The notes: generated by a model from the sequence alone, not told the origin. DNA of 64,000 nucleotides from Bacillus sp. EB106-08-02-XG196 (GCF_013396335.1 NZ_JABWSY010000010.1:167517-231516), one strand, 5' to 3'. Numbered from the stretch's first letter, positions 16,462-25,177 are shown. Translations and numbers: made by a program.

Positions 16462-16508
16462 TGAGTGATTACTCACTCTGATTATATCAAATCATCTAAT
16501 CTGGTCAA
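16462..16508 (-). promoter_or_regulatory. Promoter and palindromic operator of the ABC/TetR operon
   Basis: On the minus strand TTGACC (16508-16503), 16-bp spacer and TATAAT (16486-16481). Just downstream of the -10 lies TGAGTGATTACTCA (16475-16462), a dyad with arms TGAGT/ACTCA at the expected start of transcription, the usual place for TetR-type repression. Confidence 0.7.
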
Positions 16509-16587
16509 TAGAAATCACAAAGTACATTTCTAAAAGTTTTTCGTCAATATGTTATACTATCTTCACATAGTATTCGGGGGTGATAAG

Positions 16588-17157
16588 ATGGCACGGGAAC
16601 GTAAATTCAATACAGTGGATTTATTTCATGAAGCAAAACGGCTGCTTCTAGAGCATGGATATGACGGTTTCACCTTCAGCCTGTTAGCGGATCGAATGGA
16701 AGTATCTAGAGCAGCATTATATAAATACTACGAAAATAAAGAAGAACTAATTACTGATTTTATGATTTACGAAATGGAACAATATCTTCATGAACTAAAA
16801 GAAATAGAAAAACTCAGCGGGTTTGAAAAGCAATTCGACTTTCTAATGGATTTTATTTTTACAAAAACAGAAATACATCATCTAATTAAAGCAGCATTGC
16901 ATGTAATAGCAAAATTAGAACAATCAAACATAAACAAAGAAAAGCTGATAAAGCTTCCTTTAGAAATGTACAGGTATTTAAATAGTTTTATCCTTAATGG
17001 CAAGGAAGAGGGGAAACTGAAATCCCATATTCCGGATAGTCTTTTTATAGGATTTATCCTTCAGAGTGTTGCCATTCCCAATCATTTTGGAATTCCCCAT
17101 CAAGAATGGCTAAAATCAATAAAAGAAATCATTCGTCAGGGAATGTTCAATAACTGA
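16588..17157 (+). CDS. TetR-family regulator next to the MMPL transporter
   Basis: A 189-residue TetR repressor: HTH at about 12-55 (EAKRLLLEHGYDGFTFSLLADRMEVSRAALYKYYENKEELI), then a helical ligand domain. Start ATG 16588 is chosen for the GGGGGTG site 6-7 bases before it; the frame extends to ATG 16549 without a site and across a possible -10 (TATACT 16553-16558). It is divergent from the ABC operon and immediately upstream of the MMPL gene, whose promoter carries a TGACACAAGTGTCA palindrome that it most likely binds. Confidence 0.92.
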   Translation: MARERKFNTVDLFHEAKRLLLEHGYDGFTFSLLADRMEVSRAALYKYYENKEELITDFMIYEMEQYLHELKEIEKLSGFEKQFDFLMDFIFTKTEIHHLIKAALHVIAKLEQSNINKEKLIKLPLEMYRYLNSFILNGKEEGKLKSHIPDSLFIGFILQSVAIPNHFGIPHQEWLKSIKEIIRQGMFNN

Positions 17158-17160
17158 TAA

Positions 17161-17239
17161 TTGACACAAGTGTCACTTTGAAAGATAATGAAGTTGTCAT
17201 TGTGTCAATTATTTTTTATTTAAAGTTACATTGGTGTCA
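17161..17239 (+). promoter_or_regulatory. MMPL promoter with three operator copies spaced 32 bp
   Basis: TTGACA (17161-17166), 17-bp spacer, GATAAT (17184-17189) is a strong promoter. The palindrome TGACACAAGTGTCA (17162-17175) overlaps the -35. Degenerate copies are TTGTCATTGTGTCA (17194-17207) and TTACATTGGTGTCA (17226-17239), with centres at 17168.5, 17200.5 and 17232.5. The first two also pair as a 13-bp hairpin (17157-17169 / 17200-17212) followed by TTTTTT, which could terminate transcripts from tetR. Confidence 0.75.
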
Positions 17240-17267
17240 CTATGCTACGATGAAGGAGCTCAAAAGT

Positions 17268-19376
17268 ATGAATTCATTCTTACAATCGGTAACCGATCGT
17301 GTTACCTCAAAAAGGGGAATGTGGATAACACTTGGAATCTGGCTTTTAGTAACCATACTGCTTTCAGTCCTTGCCCCAAGTGCGAAGGAATACGAGGTAT
17401 CGAGTATTGACAGTATTCCAGCAGATGCAAAATCTATTATCGCCCAAAATAAAGTAGACACCTATTTTAAAAATAATGAAGGAATACCAGCGATATTAGT
17501 TTTTCAATCGGACGACAATAAAGTGGAGTTAGCCGATTTGAACCCGCTATTTGAAAATATTGACCAAGTAGAAGGAATAAAGGAGTATGTTCCGTTAACT
17601 GGTATGCAGCCTCAGGCGACTGCAAATTTCTTCTCAAAAGATCAAAGTACGCTGATTCTTCCGATAACGTTCGAATCTTCTTTAGAGTCAAAGGAAATAA
17701 GGACGGCGCTTGAGCAAATTGAAGAAATTGTTAAGAATAATACAGAATTAACATTATATTCAACCGGTCCTGCAGGCATTGCGGTGGATTCCCTCAATCT
17801 CTTTTCCCGTGCTGATTTAGTTTTGTTATTTTCAACTGTAGGATTAATCTTAATCTTATTGATTGTGATTTACCGTTCTCCATTATTAGCTTTGATACCG
17901 CTGTTTGCAGCAGCATTTGTTTACCAGGTAGTGAATCAGATACTAGGGTTGATGGGGAAGGCAGGATTGCTGATTAGTAGTCAAACATTTTCAATTATGA
18001 CCATCCTTTTGTTTGCAGCGGTCATAGATTATTCATTATTCGTCTTCTCACGTTACCGTGAGGAATTGAAAAAATTCGAAAGCAAATTCGATGCGATGAA
18101 ACATGCGATGAGAGAAACAGGGACGCCAGTTTTCTTCTCAGGAGGAACCGTTTTAGCGGCAATGCTGGTCCTGTTCTTCGCTAAATTTGGGGATTATCGT
18201 AATTTTGCACCTGTTTTCGCAGCAGCAATGCTTGTGATTATGCTAGCCTCAATTACCCTTGTACCTGCCTTGTTTACGTTGTTTGGAAGAAAATCCTTCT
18301 GGCCTAAGATTCCAAGAGTGGGTGAGGAAAGTGTTAAATCTAGTTCAATATGGAGCAGGATTGGCAAATTTGTCGTAAAAAAACCAGTACTATCCGCTTC
18401 CGTTATCGGTATCATCCTTCTAGCTTCTGCCCTTAACATGTTTAATTTAAAGTATGAATTCGATACGATGAAGTCTTTTCCGAAGGATATGCCTTCAAGA
18501 CAGGGCTATGAAATATTAGAAGAAAAGTTTGAAAAAGGTGATCTAGCTGCAACTACTGTATTGTTTGAAGCGAAAGAAGAGATAACGCCTGAACAGCAAG
18601 GTGCATTGCTTGAAACTCTTGCAGATCAAGAGCTAGTCAGTAACGTCCGGCCGAATGGTGTTACAGCAGATCAAAAGGTAGTCCAATATAGTCTCACGTT
18701 TAAGGAAAGTCCTTATGCGGTAGAAACCATGGATGCGTTGAAAAAGATGAGAGACAATGCTGATAAGCTGTTAGCAGAAAATAATCTTGAAGGTGAACTT
18801 CATTTTGCAGGAGAAACAGCTAAGAAAGTAGATGATCGTGCAACAAACGATAGGGATCTAATCGTGATTGTTTTACTAGAATCACTGTTAATCTTCGCCA
18901 TGCTAATTGTGTTAACTAAATCATTTAAAATGCCAATCTATATGATGGGAACGATATTAATTTCATTCTTAGCTGCCGTTGGTTTAGGAATGTTCTTAAG
19001 CAGTTTGTTTTTTGATATCGACACCATCAGTAATCGTGTTCCGCTATACTCGTTTGTCTTTTTAGTGGCACTTGGGATTGATTACAATATCATTTTAATT
19101 TCAAGATTTATGGAAGAAAGAAAAAAGCATTCTGTTAAAAAGGCAGTTGAAATTGCTGTATCAACTACTGGCGGTGTTATTTCTTCAGCAGGAATTATAC
19201 TTGCAGCTACCTTTGCTGTATTGATGACCCAGCCTATCCAATTATTGTTCGTATTTGGTTTTATCGTTGCAGTCGGTATTTTATTAGATACGTTCCTAAT
19301 TCGAGGAATCTTATTACCAGCCTTAATCATATTCTTTGAAAAAGATAATCCAGCTGCAGCGAAGGATCTTCAATAA
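17268..19376 (+). CDS. MMPL/RND-type transporter
   Basis: A 702-residue RND-superfamily MMPL protein with two similar halves, each one TM, a periplasm-facing domain of about 150 residues and five TMs. TM1 is near 17-36; the second half starts near KFVVKKPVLSASVIGIILLASAL. TM4-like segments FAAVIDYSLFVFSRYREE and VALGIDYNIILISRFMEE carry the conserved Asp-Tyr pair of the proton relay. These pumps export lipids or hydrophobic drugs using the proton gradient. Start ATG 17268 has AAGGAG 9 bases upstream; the longer frame from TTG 17178 runs through the operators and is unlikely. Resembles B. subtilis YdfJ in size. Controlled by the adjacent TetR. Confidence 0.92.
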   Translation: MNSFLQSVTDRVTSKRGMWITLGIWLLVTILLSVLAPSAKEYEVSSIDSIPADAKSIIAQNKVDTYFKNNEGIPAILVFQSDDNKVELADLNPLFENIDQVEGIKEYVPLTGMQPQATANFFSKDQSTLILPITFESSLESKEIRTALEQIEEIVKNNTELTLYSTGPAGIAVDSLNLFSRADLVLLFSTVGLILILLIVIYRSPLLALIPLFAAAFVYQVVNQILGLMGKAGLLISSQTFSIMTILLFAAVIDYSLFVFSRYREELKKFESKFDAMKHAMRETGTPVFFSGGTVLAAMLVLFFAKFGDYRNFAPVFAAAMLVIMLASITLVPALFTLFGRKSFWPKIPRVGEESVKSSSIWSRIGKFVVKKPVLSASVIGIILLASALNMFNLKYEFDTMKSFPKDMPSRQGYEILEEKFEKGDLAATTVLFEAKEEITPEQQGALLETLADQELVSNVRPNGVTADQKVVQYSLTFKESPYAVETMDALKKMRDNADKLLAENNLEGELHFAGETAKKVDDRATNDRDLIVIVLLESLLIFAMLIVLTKSFKMPIYMMGTILISFLAAVGLGMFLSSLFFDIDTISNRVPLYSFVFLVALGIDYNIILISRFMEERKKHSVKKAVEIAVSTTGGVISSAGIILAATFAVLMTQPIQLLFVFGFIVAVGILLDTFLIRGILLPALIIFFEKDNPAAAKDLQ

Positions 19377-19383
19377 AAACGGA

Positions 19384-19418
19384 GTACCAAGGAGCCCTAT
19401 CCTTGGTACCTCTTTTTT
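19384..19418 (+). terminator. Intrinsic terminator after the MMPL gene
   Basis: GTACCAAGGA / TCCTTGGTAC 10-bp stem followed by CTCTTTTTT. Confidence 0.92.
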
Positions 19419-19504
19419 GGTTATAACTCCCAAATAAATAAAGATTTTACTTATGGTAATAGACAATATTCTGGTTTATTATATAGAAAGAAAAGTATGA
19501 TTTT

Positions 19505-21145
19505 TTGGGTGGGAGTTCATTGTTTTTATTAGATTATATTGTAAATCTCTCAATTTTTTCACTATTGGTTAGTACACCTCTAGTTGTCCGCTCGTTTTTT
19601 AATTATAGGCCCATTAAACATGCTCGTCTTTGGATAGGTGTCTACGGAGGTATTGTTTCAGTCATTCTCATCATGCTATCAATTCATGAGCAGGGCTATT
19701 CTTATGATATACGATATGCACCAGTTATTCTGATTTTTGCCTTCATGGGGCCGATTGCCGGAATTATTACCGGATCATTTGGGCTAATTGCAAGATTGTT
19801 CTCAAGCGGTCACTGGGACACGGCTATTAGCGGCTGGGCTGCTTTAATGATTGGGTTTTCCATCATCTATTATTATGTTAAAAGATTTACACCATTAATG
19901 AAATCTATCATTTTATCTAGTGCTTATATCCTCATTTATGTTATTACAGTACCATTAATTTTCAATGTATTTAGAGATAAACCATTTTTTCATTTCCAAT
20001 ATATTCTGTTTGTGATATTAGGAGTTATTTTAGGCTTCTTATTGATAGAATCGTATGTTAAGCTGCATAGACTTAACAATAGATTGTCCGACATGTATAG
20101 GTTGGTAGAAGCGAGTGAATCCAAATACAGGCTAATCGCAGAAAATACATCAGACCTTATTATGGTGATGGATAAAGAACATTCCCTTACTTACTTTTCT
20201 CCTTCGCATGAAGTTGTTTTAGGATATAACTGCTGTGAACTGGAAGATGTAAAATTATGCAGGTTTATCCATCCTGATGATGTTGAATTTTTTAAAGGTA
20301 CGTTAGACAGGATGTTTGAATGCAAAGAATCGAAATTAATTGAATTTCGTCTCCACCACAATAATGGACATTGGATTGAATTTGAGTCTCGATGTGTGCC
20401 AGTAAAGGGGGATTATGATGATATTGAGCATATTGTTATCATCAGCCGAGATATTTCTGAGCGTAAAAAGGCAGAAGAAATTCTCTTGCAATCTGAGAAA
20501 CTATCGATTGTCGGTGAGTTAGCTGCCGGAGTTGCGCATGAAATTCGTAATCCCCTTACCACCATTAAGGGATTTATTCAGCTTAATAAATGGGAAAATG
20601 GTGCCAGTGAAATAAATGACTTGCTCTTAAGTGAACTTGGACGTATTGAAACGATAACAAGTGAAATGCTTACCCTTGGAAAACCACAGGCTGTTCAGCT
20701 GCATCGGACGAATTTAAGAGATCTTGTAGAGAATACCCTTGAACTTCTTTCACCGCAAGCACATTTGGAAAATATTCAGTTCAAACTGTGTGTCGAGGAG
20801 TCTCCATTTTTTATTACTGGAGAGAAAAATCAGTTAAAGCAGGTATTCCTTAATGTTCTAAAGAATGCAATAGAGGCAATGCCTGAAGGAGGAAACATTC
20901 ACATTCATCTCCAGAAAGGCGAAGGGGGTGTATGTGTCCTTACGGTTCAGGATGAAGGCTGTGGGATACCGGAAGAGCTTCTGCCCCGTTTAGGTGAACC
21001 TTTTTATAGTTTAAAAGAAAAAGGAACCGGACTTGGTTTAATGATTTGTAATAAAATTATTAAACAGCACCATGGAAGTATTACCTATCAAAGTAAAGCA
21101 CAACAAGGTACCTTGGTAGAAATAAAATTACCTTTAGTAAGTTAA
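19505..21145 (+). CDS. KinB-like PAS sensor histidine kinase
   Basis: Up to 546 residues. Five or six TMs occupy residues 8-185 (5TMR-LYT-like region with FAFMGPIAGIITGSFGLIARL), followed by a PAS domain (about 204-320), the phosphoacceptor H345 in AAGVAHEIRNPL, and a HATPase domain with NVLKNAIEAMPEGG, DEGCGIP and GTGLGLMICNKI. This architecture matches sporulation-type kinases (KinB and relatives) that lack a neighbouring response regulator, as here, and feed a phosphorelay. The start is uncertain: TTG 19505, or TTG 19520 with GGTGGGAG just upstream. It is flanked by terminators on both sides. Confidence 0.88.
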   Translation: MGGSSLFLLDYIVNLSIFSLLVSTPLVVRSFFNYRPIKHARLWIGVYGGIVSVILIMLSIHEQGYSYDIRYAPVILIFAFMGPIAGIITGSFGLIARLFSSGHWDTAISGWAALMIGFSIIYYYVKRFTPLMKSIILSSAYILIYVITVPLIFNVFRDKPFFHFQYILFVILGVILGFLLIESYVKLHRLNNRLSDMYRLVEASESKYRLIAENTSDLIMVMDKEHSLTYFSPSHEVVLGYNCCELEDVKLCRFIHPDDVEFFKGTLDRMFECKESKLIEFRLHHNNGHWIEFESRCVPVKGDYDDIEHIVIISRDISERKKAEEILLQSEKLSIVGELAAGVAHEIRNPLTTIKGFIQLNKWENGASEINDLLLSELGRIETITSEMLTLGKPQAVQLHRTNLRDLVENTLELLSPQAHLENIQFKLCVEESPFFITGEKNQLKQVFLNVLKNAIEAMPEGGNIHIHLQKGEGGVCVLTVQDEGCGIPEELLPRLGEPFYSLKEKGTGLGLMICNKIIKQHHGSITYQSKAQQGTLVEIKLPLVS

Positions 21146-21189
21146 AAATAGAGGGCACTTTCCTGCATGGAGAGTACCCTCTATTTTTA
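21145..21189 (+). terminator. Intrinsic terminator after the KinB-like gene
   Basis: AAAAATAGAGGG / CCCTCTATTTTT outer stem with inner ACTTTCC / GGAGAGT and a TGCAT loop. Confidence 0.9.
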
Positions 21190-21195
21190 TATACT

Positions 21196-21212
21196 TGGCA
21201 CGAATCTTGCAA
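21196..21212 (+). promoter_or_regulatory. Sigma-54 (SigL) promoter of the CoA-transferase operon
   Basis: TTGGCACGAATCTTGCA matches the -24/-12 consensus TGGCAC-N5-TTGCW exactly, 52 bp before the GTG start. No activator dyad is visible in the 200 bp upstream, which is occupied by a terminator and the kinase gene. Confidence 0.88.
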
Positions 21213-21264
21213 ATTAATAATGTGTGAGCAATAAACTCACCTATTTTTCAGGAGGTGCTGTTAC

Positions 21265-21924
21265 GTGAATAAAATTATTTCCTTGGATGAAGTTACTTCG
21301 TTTTTTAAAGATGGCATGAGTATTATGGCAGGTGGCTTTATGGGGGTTGGTACACCAGAGGATCTTGTATCCGCCTTGCTTGAAGCAAACGTTAAAGATA
21401 TTACATTGATTGCAAATGACACCGCTTTCATAGACAGCGGTGTGGGACCTTTAATTGTAAACCATAGAGTTAAGAAGGTTATTGCTTCACATATCGGGAC
21501 CAACCCAGAAACGGGCAGGCAAATGATTGCCGGTGAAATGGAAGTAGAATTAGTTCCCCAAGGAACACTTGCAGAACGCGTTCGTGCAGGAGGAGCTGGC
21601 CTGGGTGGGATTTTAACTCCAACAGGTGTGGGAACCGTTGTCGAGGAAGGCAAAGAAAAGCTGACTGTTGATGGACGTGAATATCTCCTAGAAAAACCTC
21701 TTCGGGCTGAAGTGGCCCTTCTTAAAGCATATAAAGCCGACAAATCGGGAAATTTGGTTTATCATCGCTCAGCTCGCAACTTTAATCCATTCATGGCATT
21801 GGCGGCTGATCATGTAATTGTACAAGTAGAAAAGTTGGTTGAAGTTGGCGAAATTGATCCCGATGAGGTAATGACTCCAGGAATCCTCATAGATAAAATT
21901 TATGTCCAGGGAGGAAGTAAATAA
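21265..21924 (+). CDS. atoD: 3-oxoacid (acetoacetate) CoA-transferase subunit A
   Basis: A 219-residue alpha subunit of a family I CoA-transferase. It shows [16 protein letters not shown] (CoA-binding turn), [44 protein letters not shown] and the C-terminal [11 protein letters not shown]. With subunit B it moves CoA from an acyl-CoA donor to acetoacetate, allowing ketone-body use. GTG start with AGGAGGTG 7 bases upstream. The stop TAA shares one base with the next ATG (TAATG). The B. subtilis equivalent is ScoA; the alternative is a butyrate-acetoacetate enzyme. Confidence 0.92.
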   Translation: MNKIISLDEVTSFFKDGMSIMAGGFMGVGTPEDLVSALLEANVKDITLIANDTAFIDSGVGPLIVNHRVKKVIASHIGTNPETGRQMIAGEMEVELVPQGTLAERVRAGGAGLGGILTPTGVGTVVEEGKEKLTVDGREYLLEKPLRAEVALLKAYKADKSGNLVYHRSARNFNPFMALAADHVIVQVEKLVEVGEIDPDEVMTPGILIDKIYVQGGSK

Positions 21925-22589
21925 TGTTGCAAACATTAGTGAATCCAAAACAAATTATCGCTGCTCGAGTGGCAAAGGAACTGAAAGACGGAGATGTAGT
22001 AAACCTTGGAATCGGCTTACCAACGATGGTGCCGAATTACCTCCCAGACAGCGTAAATGTCATTCTTCAATCAGAAAATGGTTATGTCGGACTTGGTCCT
22101 CTAGACGGAGATATTGATCCAGATTTGGTCAATGCAGGCGGACAGCCTTCAGGAATTCTTCCAGGCGGTGCATTTTTTGACAGCGTATTCTCATTTGAAT
22201 TAATCCGCGGCGGACATGTAGATGTAACCGTCCTTGGAGGGCTTGAAGCAGACGTGAAGGGAAACCTTGCGAACTGGATGGTTCCCGGAAAAATGGTTCC
22301 TGGAATGGGTGGTGCGATGGATTTGGTGACAGGTGCAAAGAAAGTCATTGTCGCTATGGAGCATACAGCGAAGAATGGCTCCTCTAAAATCCTAGAAGAA
22401 TGCAGATTACCGCTGACAGGAAAAGGTGTCATAGATTTGATTGTGACAGAGCTAGCTGTCTTTCGTGTGACGGAAGAAGGACTTGTTTTAGAGGAACTTC
22501 AAGAGGGAGTAAACCTTGAAACAGTAAAGAAAAAAACAGAGGCTTCATTTATAATTGGACCGAGCGTATCAGTAGACTTAGTTTCCTAA
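21924..22589 (+). CDS. atoA: 3-oxoacid (acetoacetate) CoA-transferase subunit B
   Basis: A 221-residue beta subunit. NLGIGLPTMVPNYLP is followed by LQSENGYVGLGPL, where the Glu of SENG is the residue that forms the glutamyl-CoA thioester in this family. Later GGHVDVTVLGGLEADVKGNLANWMVPGKMVPGMGGAMDLV is the conserved core. It is coupled to subunit A by a one-base overlap. Expression from the sigma-54 promoter at 21196 is expected; no clear hairpin terminator follows, so read-through toward the permease is possible. B. subtilis equivalent: ScoB. Confidence 0.93.
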   Translation: MLQTLVNPKQIIAARVAKELKDGDVVNLGIGLPTMVPNYLPDSVNVILQSENGYVGLGPLDGDIDPDLVNAGGQPSGILPGGAFFDSVFSFELIRGGHVDVTVLGGLEADVKGNLANWMVPGKMVPGMGGAMDLVTGAKKVIVAMEHTAKNGSSKILEECRLPLTGKGVIDLIVTELAVFRVTEEGLVLEELQEGVNLETVKKKTEASFIIGPSVSVDLVS

Positions 22590-22628
22590 GTCTATTAAGT
22601 GTTAGGATGTTAATGGTGGAACAGTAGA

Positions 22629-22695
22629 TTCCGAAAATGCGGAAAAATTCCGGAATGGCGGAACTAACAAGCATCGATATTCCGTATTTCCGGAA
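22629..22695. promoter_or_regulatory. Three TTCCG-N6-CGGAA dyads: candidate enhancer for the sigma-54 activator
   Basis: Perfect-arm dyads at 22629-22644, 22648-22663 and 22680-22695 (arms TTCCG and CGGAA, 6-bp centre). They lie 111-177 bp upstream of the second sigma-54 promoter, a typical enhancer position, and about 1.4 kb downstream of the first one. No other full copy was noticed nearby. Confidence 0.8.
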
Positions 22696-22805
22696 AAACC
22701 ATCCAGGAATGTTTCCTAATTATATAAAAGTAATCTAATAGATAGTGATGTTTAATTAGTATAATAATAGAGAATATTACTATTATTTAGAAAAATCACG
22801 TACAT

Positions 22806-22822
22806 TTGGCATAGAACTTGCA
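22806..22822 (+). promoter_or_regulatory. Sigma-54 (SigL) promoter of the GntP permease operon
   Basis: TTGGCATAGAACTTGCA has GG and GC at -24/-12 with the correct 5-bp spacing, 87 bp before the permease start. Confidence 0.85.
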
Positions 22823-22844
22823 TTAATTTTAATGTAGGCATTGA

Positions 22845-22859
22845 ATGGAAACGCTTACT
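22845..22859 (+). promoter_or_regulatory. cre site (CcpA) downstream of the sigma-54 promoter
   Basis: ATGGAAACGCTTACT fits the cre pattern WTGNAANCGNWNNCW at every fixed position. It starts 23 bp after the -12 element, so CcpA bound here would block early elongation (carbon catabolite repression; inference). Confidence 0.65.
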
Positions 22860-22909
22860 AAGGGGTATTTTGTTTGAAGCTTGCAAAATAAAAATATAGG
22901 GGGATTGAA

Positions 22910-24346
22910 ATGGATTTAATTGTTATTCTTCTGGCGCTCGGACTGCTTATGTTCGCCGCCTACCGTGGTTTTTCAGTAATATTATTTGCACCATTATGTG
23001 CCATTTTAGCTGTTTTATTTATTGATCCAAGTCAGGTTTTACCATTCTTCTCTGGGGTATTTATGGAGAAAATGGTTGGATTCATTAAATCCTACTTCCC
23101 AGTCTTCTTACTAGGAGCAATCTTCGGGAAGGTCGTTGAAATGTCAGGGATTGCGGAATCCATTGCGAAGACCATCGTACGTATATTAGGTGCAAAACGC
23201 GCCATGTTAACGATTGTTTTACTAGGGGCAATCTTAACCTATAGCGGCGTTAGCTTATTCGTAGCCGTATTCGCTATCTATCCGTTTGCTGCTCAAATGT
23301 TTAGAGAAGCAAATATTCCTAAACGACTTATTCCGGGTACAATTGCACTTGGTGCTTTCACATTCACGATGGATGCCTTACCAGGAACGCCGCAAATTCA
23401 AAACGTTATTCCAATTGCTTTCTTTAAAACAGACATTTATGCAGCACCAATCCTTGGGATCATAGGCGCCATTTTTGTCTTAACGATTGGCTTATTATAC
23501 CTGGAAATGAGAAGGAAAAAGGCAGAAAGCGCTGGAGAAGGCTATTATGGCTTCGGTGCTGAGAATGCTGCTGCCTTAGCTAAAGACTTAATTGAAGAAA
23601 AAGAAGAACCAACACCTAATTTGACTTCAAATCAATCGGTTTTAAGGCAAATTTTAGCGTTTGTTCCGCTTATTCTTGTTGGTGTTACCAATAAACTTTT
23701 TATTACGTTTATCCCAAATTGGTACCCAAATGGATTTGATTTTAAAGCGATCGGTTTACCATACATAATCGACGTAACAGCGAATCAAGCAATCTGGGCT
23801 ATTGAAATGGCATTAGTTGTCGGTATTATTTCTTCTCTTTTATATGATTGGAAACGAGTATCTAATAAATTTAAAGAGGGAATCAACCAAAGTATTAGCG
23901 GTTCATTACTAGCAACGATGAATACTGGTGCTGAATATGGTTTTGGCGGTGTTATTGCTGCACTTCCCGGCTTCGCAAAAATTAGTGATGGCATTTCTAC
24001 TACATTCACAAATCCGCTTGTAAATGGTGCGGTTACAACTAGTACTCTTGCAGGTGTTACAGGTTCGGCATCAGGTGGTATGGGAATTGCGTTAGGAGCT
24101 ATGGCTGATCAATACAATAAGGCGATTACAGCAGCGAATATTCCGCCTGAAGTTATGCACCGAGTCGTTGCGATGGCATCAGGCGGTATGGATACACTTC
24201 CACACAATGGTGCGGTTATTACCCTTTTAGCGGTAACAGGCTTGACGCATAAGCAATCTTATCGTGACATTTTTGCGATTACGATCATTAAAACAATCGC
24301 TGTATTCTTCATTATTGCTGTCTATACTTTCTTGGGACTTGTATAA
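22910..24346 (+). CDS. GntP-family permease, probably for 3-hydroxybutyrate
   Basis: A 478-residue transporter with about 12 TMs. Family-like segments include KSYFPVFLLGAIFGKVVEMSG, a LGAFTFTMDALPGTPQIQNVIP re-entrant region and, in the second half, GVTGSASGGMGIALGAM and MASGGMDTLPHNGAVITLL. GntP members import gluconate or small hydroxy acids. The neighbours (CoA-transferase, 3-hydroxybutyrate dehydrogenase) and the similar B. subtilis yxjC arrangement point to 3-hydroxybutyrate or acetoacetate. GGGGGATT precedes ATG 22910. It is driven by a sigma-54 promoter with cre control. Confidence 0.9.
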   Translation: MDLIVILLALGLLMFAAYRGFSVILFAPLCAILAVLFIDPSQVLPFFSGVFMEKMVGFIKSYFPVFLLGAIFGKVVEMSGIAESIAKTIVRILGAKRAMLTIVLLGAILTYSGVSLFVAVFAIYPFAAQMFREANIPKRLIPGTIALGAFTFTMDALPGTPQIQNVIPIAFFKTDIYAAPILGIIGAIFVLTIGLLYLEMRRKKAESAGEGYYGFGAENAAALAKDLIEEKEEPTPNLTSNQSVLRQILAFVPLILVGVTNKLFITFIPNWYPNGFDFKAIGLPYIIDVTANQAIWAIEMALVVGIISSLLYDWKRVSNKFKEGINQSISGSLLATMNTGAEYGFGGVIAALPGFAKISDGISTTFTNPLVNGAVTTSTLAGVTGSASGGMGIALGAMADQYNKAITAANIPPEVMHRVVAMASGGMDTLPHNGAVITLLAVTGLTHKQSYRDIFAITIIKTIAVFFIIAVYTFLGLV

Positions 24347-24398
24347 AATCAAGGAACCTTACATAGATTTGTAATTAGATATTTTAGGAGGGGTCGGT

Positions 24399-25175
24399 AT
24401 GTTAATAGGAAAAGTAGCGTTTATTACTGGATCTGCAAGTGGAATAGGTTTAGAAATCGCTAAAACTTTTGCACAAGAGGGAGCAAAAGTGGTCATTTCT
24501 GATCTAAATAAAGAAAAGAGTGACATGGTTGCAGAAGAACTGCAAGGACAAGGATATGAAGCATTTTCTGCTCCTTGTGATGTAACGGATGAGGAAGCAT
24601 TCAAGAATGCTTTAGGTTCTGCACATAGCAGGTTTGGAAGAATCGATATTTTAGTAAATAATGCTGGACTTCAGTATGTTTCTCCCATCGAAGAATTCCC
24701 AACCGAAAAGTTTGAGTTCCTAGTAAAAGTAATGCTGACAGCTCCGTTTATTGGGATTAAACATGTATTCCCGATCATGAAAGAACAGGGATTTGGAAGA
24801 GTCATCAATATGGCATCGATTAACGGTGTGATTGGTTTTGCGGGGAAGGCTGCCTATAATAGCGCGAAGCACGGAGTGATTGGTTTAACAAAGGTTGCTG
24901 CGTTAGAGGGAGCAGAGCATGGAATCACGGTTAATGCACTATGCCCAGGTTATGTGGATACACCATTAGTTAGAAACCAGCTTAAAGACTTGGCCAGCAC
25001 AAGAAATGTCAGTCTTGAACGTGTAATCGATGACGTACTCCTTACACTGGTACCTCAAAAAAGGCTGTTAGCCGTATCCGAAATTGCTGATTATGCTGCG
25101 TTCTTGGCGAGTGATAAAGCACGAGGAGTTACCGGTCAAGCCGTTATTTTAGATGGCGGTTATACAGTCCAATAA
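24399..25175 (+). CDS. 3-hydroxybutyrate dehydrogenase (SDR family)
   Basis: A 258-residue short-chain dehydrogenase. NAD site TGSASGIG (10-17), acidic specificity residue in VVISDLN favouring NAD, NNAG near 87-90, and the catalytic Ser, Tyr and Lys in MASINGVIG and YNSAKHG. The tail LCPGYVDTPLVRNQL and DGGYTVQ are typical of D-3-hydroxybutyrate dehydrogenases. It converts 3-hydroxybutyrate to acetoacetate, the substrate of the CoA-transferase encoded upstream. TAGGAGGGG precedes ATG 24399. Last gene of the catabolic operon, followed by a terminator. Confidence 0.92.
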   Translation: MLIGKVAFITGSASGIGLEIAKTFAQEGAKVVISDLNKEKSDMVAEELQGQGYEAFSAPCDVTDEEAFKNALGSAHSRFGRIDILVNNAGLQYVSPIEEFPTEKFEFLVKVMLTAPFIGIKHVFPIMKEQGFGRVINMASINGVIGFAGKAAYNSAKHGVIGLTKVAALEGAEHGITVNALCPGYVDTPLVRNQLKDLASTRNVSLERVIDDVLLTLVPQKRLLAVSEIADYAAFLASDKARGVTGQAVILDGGYTVQ

Positions 25176-25177
25176 CC

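Noticed and set aside
19441..19504. Promoter for the KinB-like gene (TAGACA with TATATA)
   Set aside because: The spacing between the best -35 and -10 candidates is only about 14 bp, so I did not annotate it.
21261..21743. 160-codon minus-strand open frame
   Set aside because: Opposite the CoA-transferase A gene; Ser/Pro-rich low-complexity product typical of an antisense shadow.
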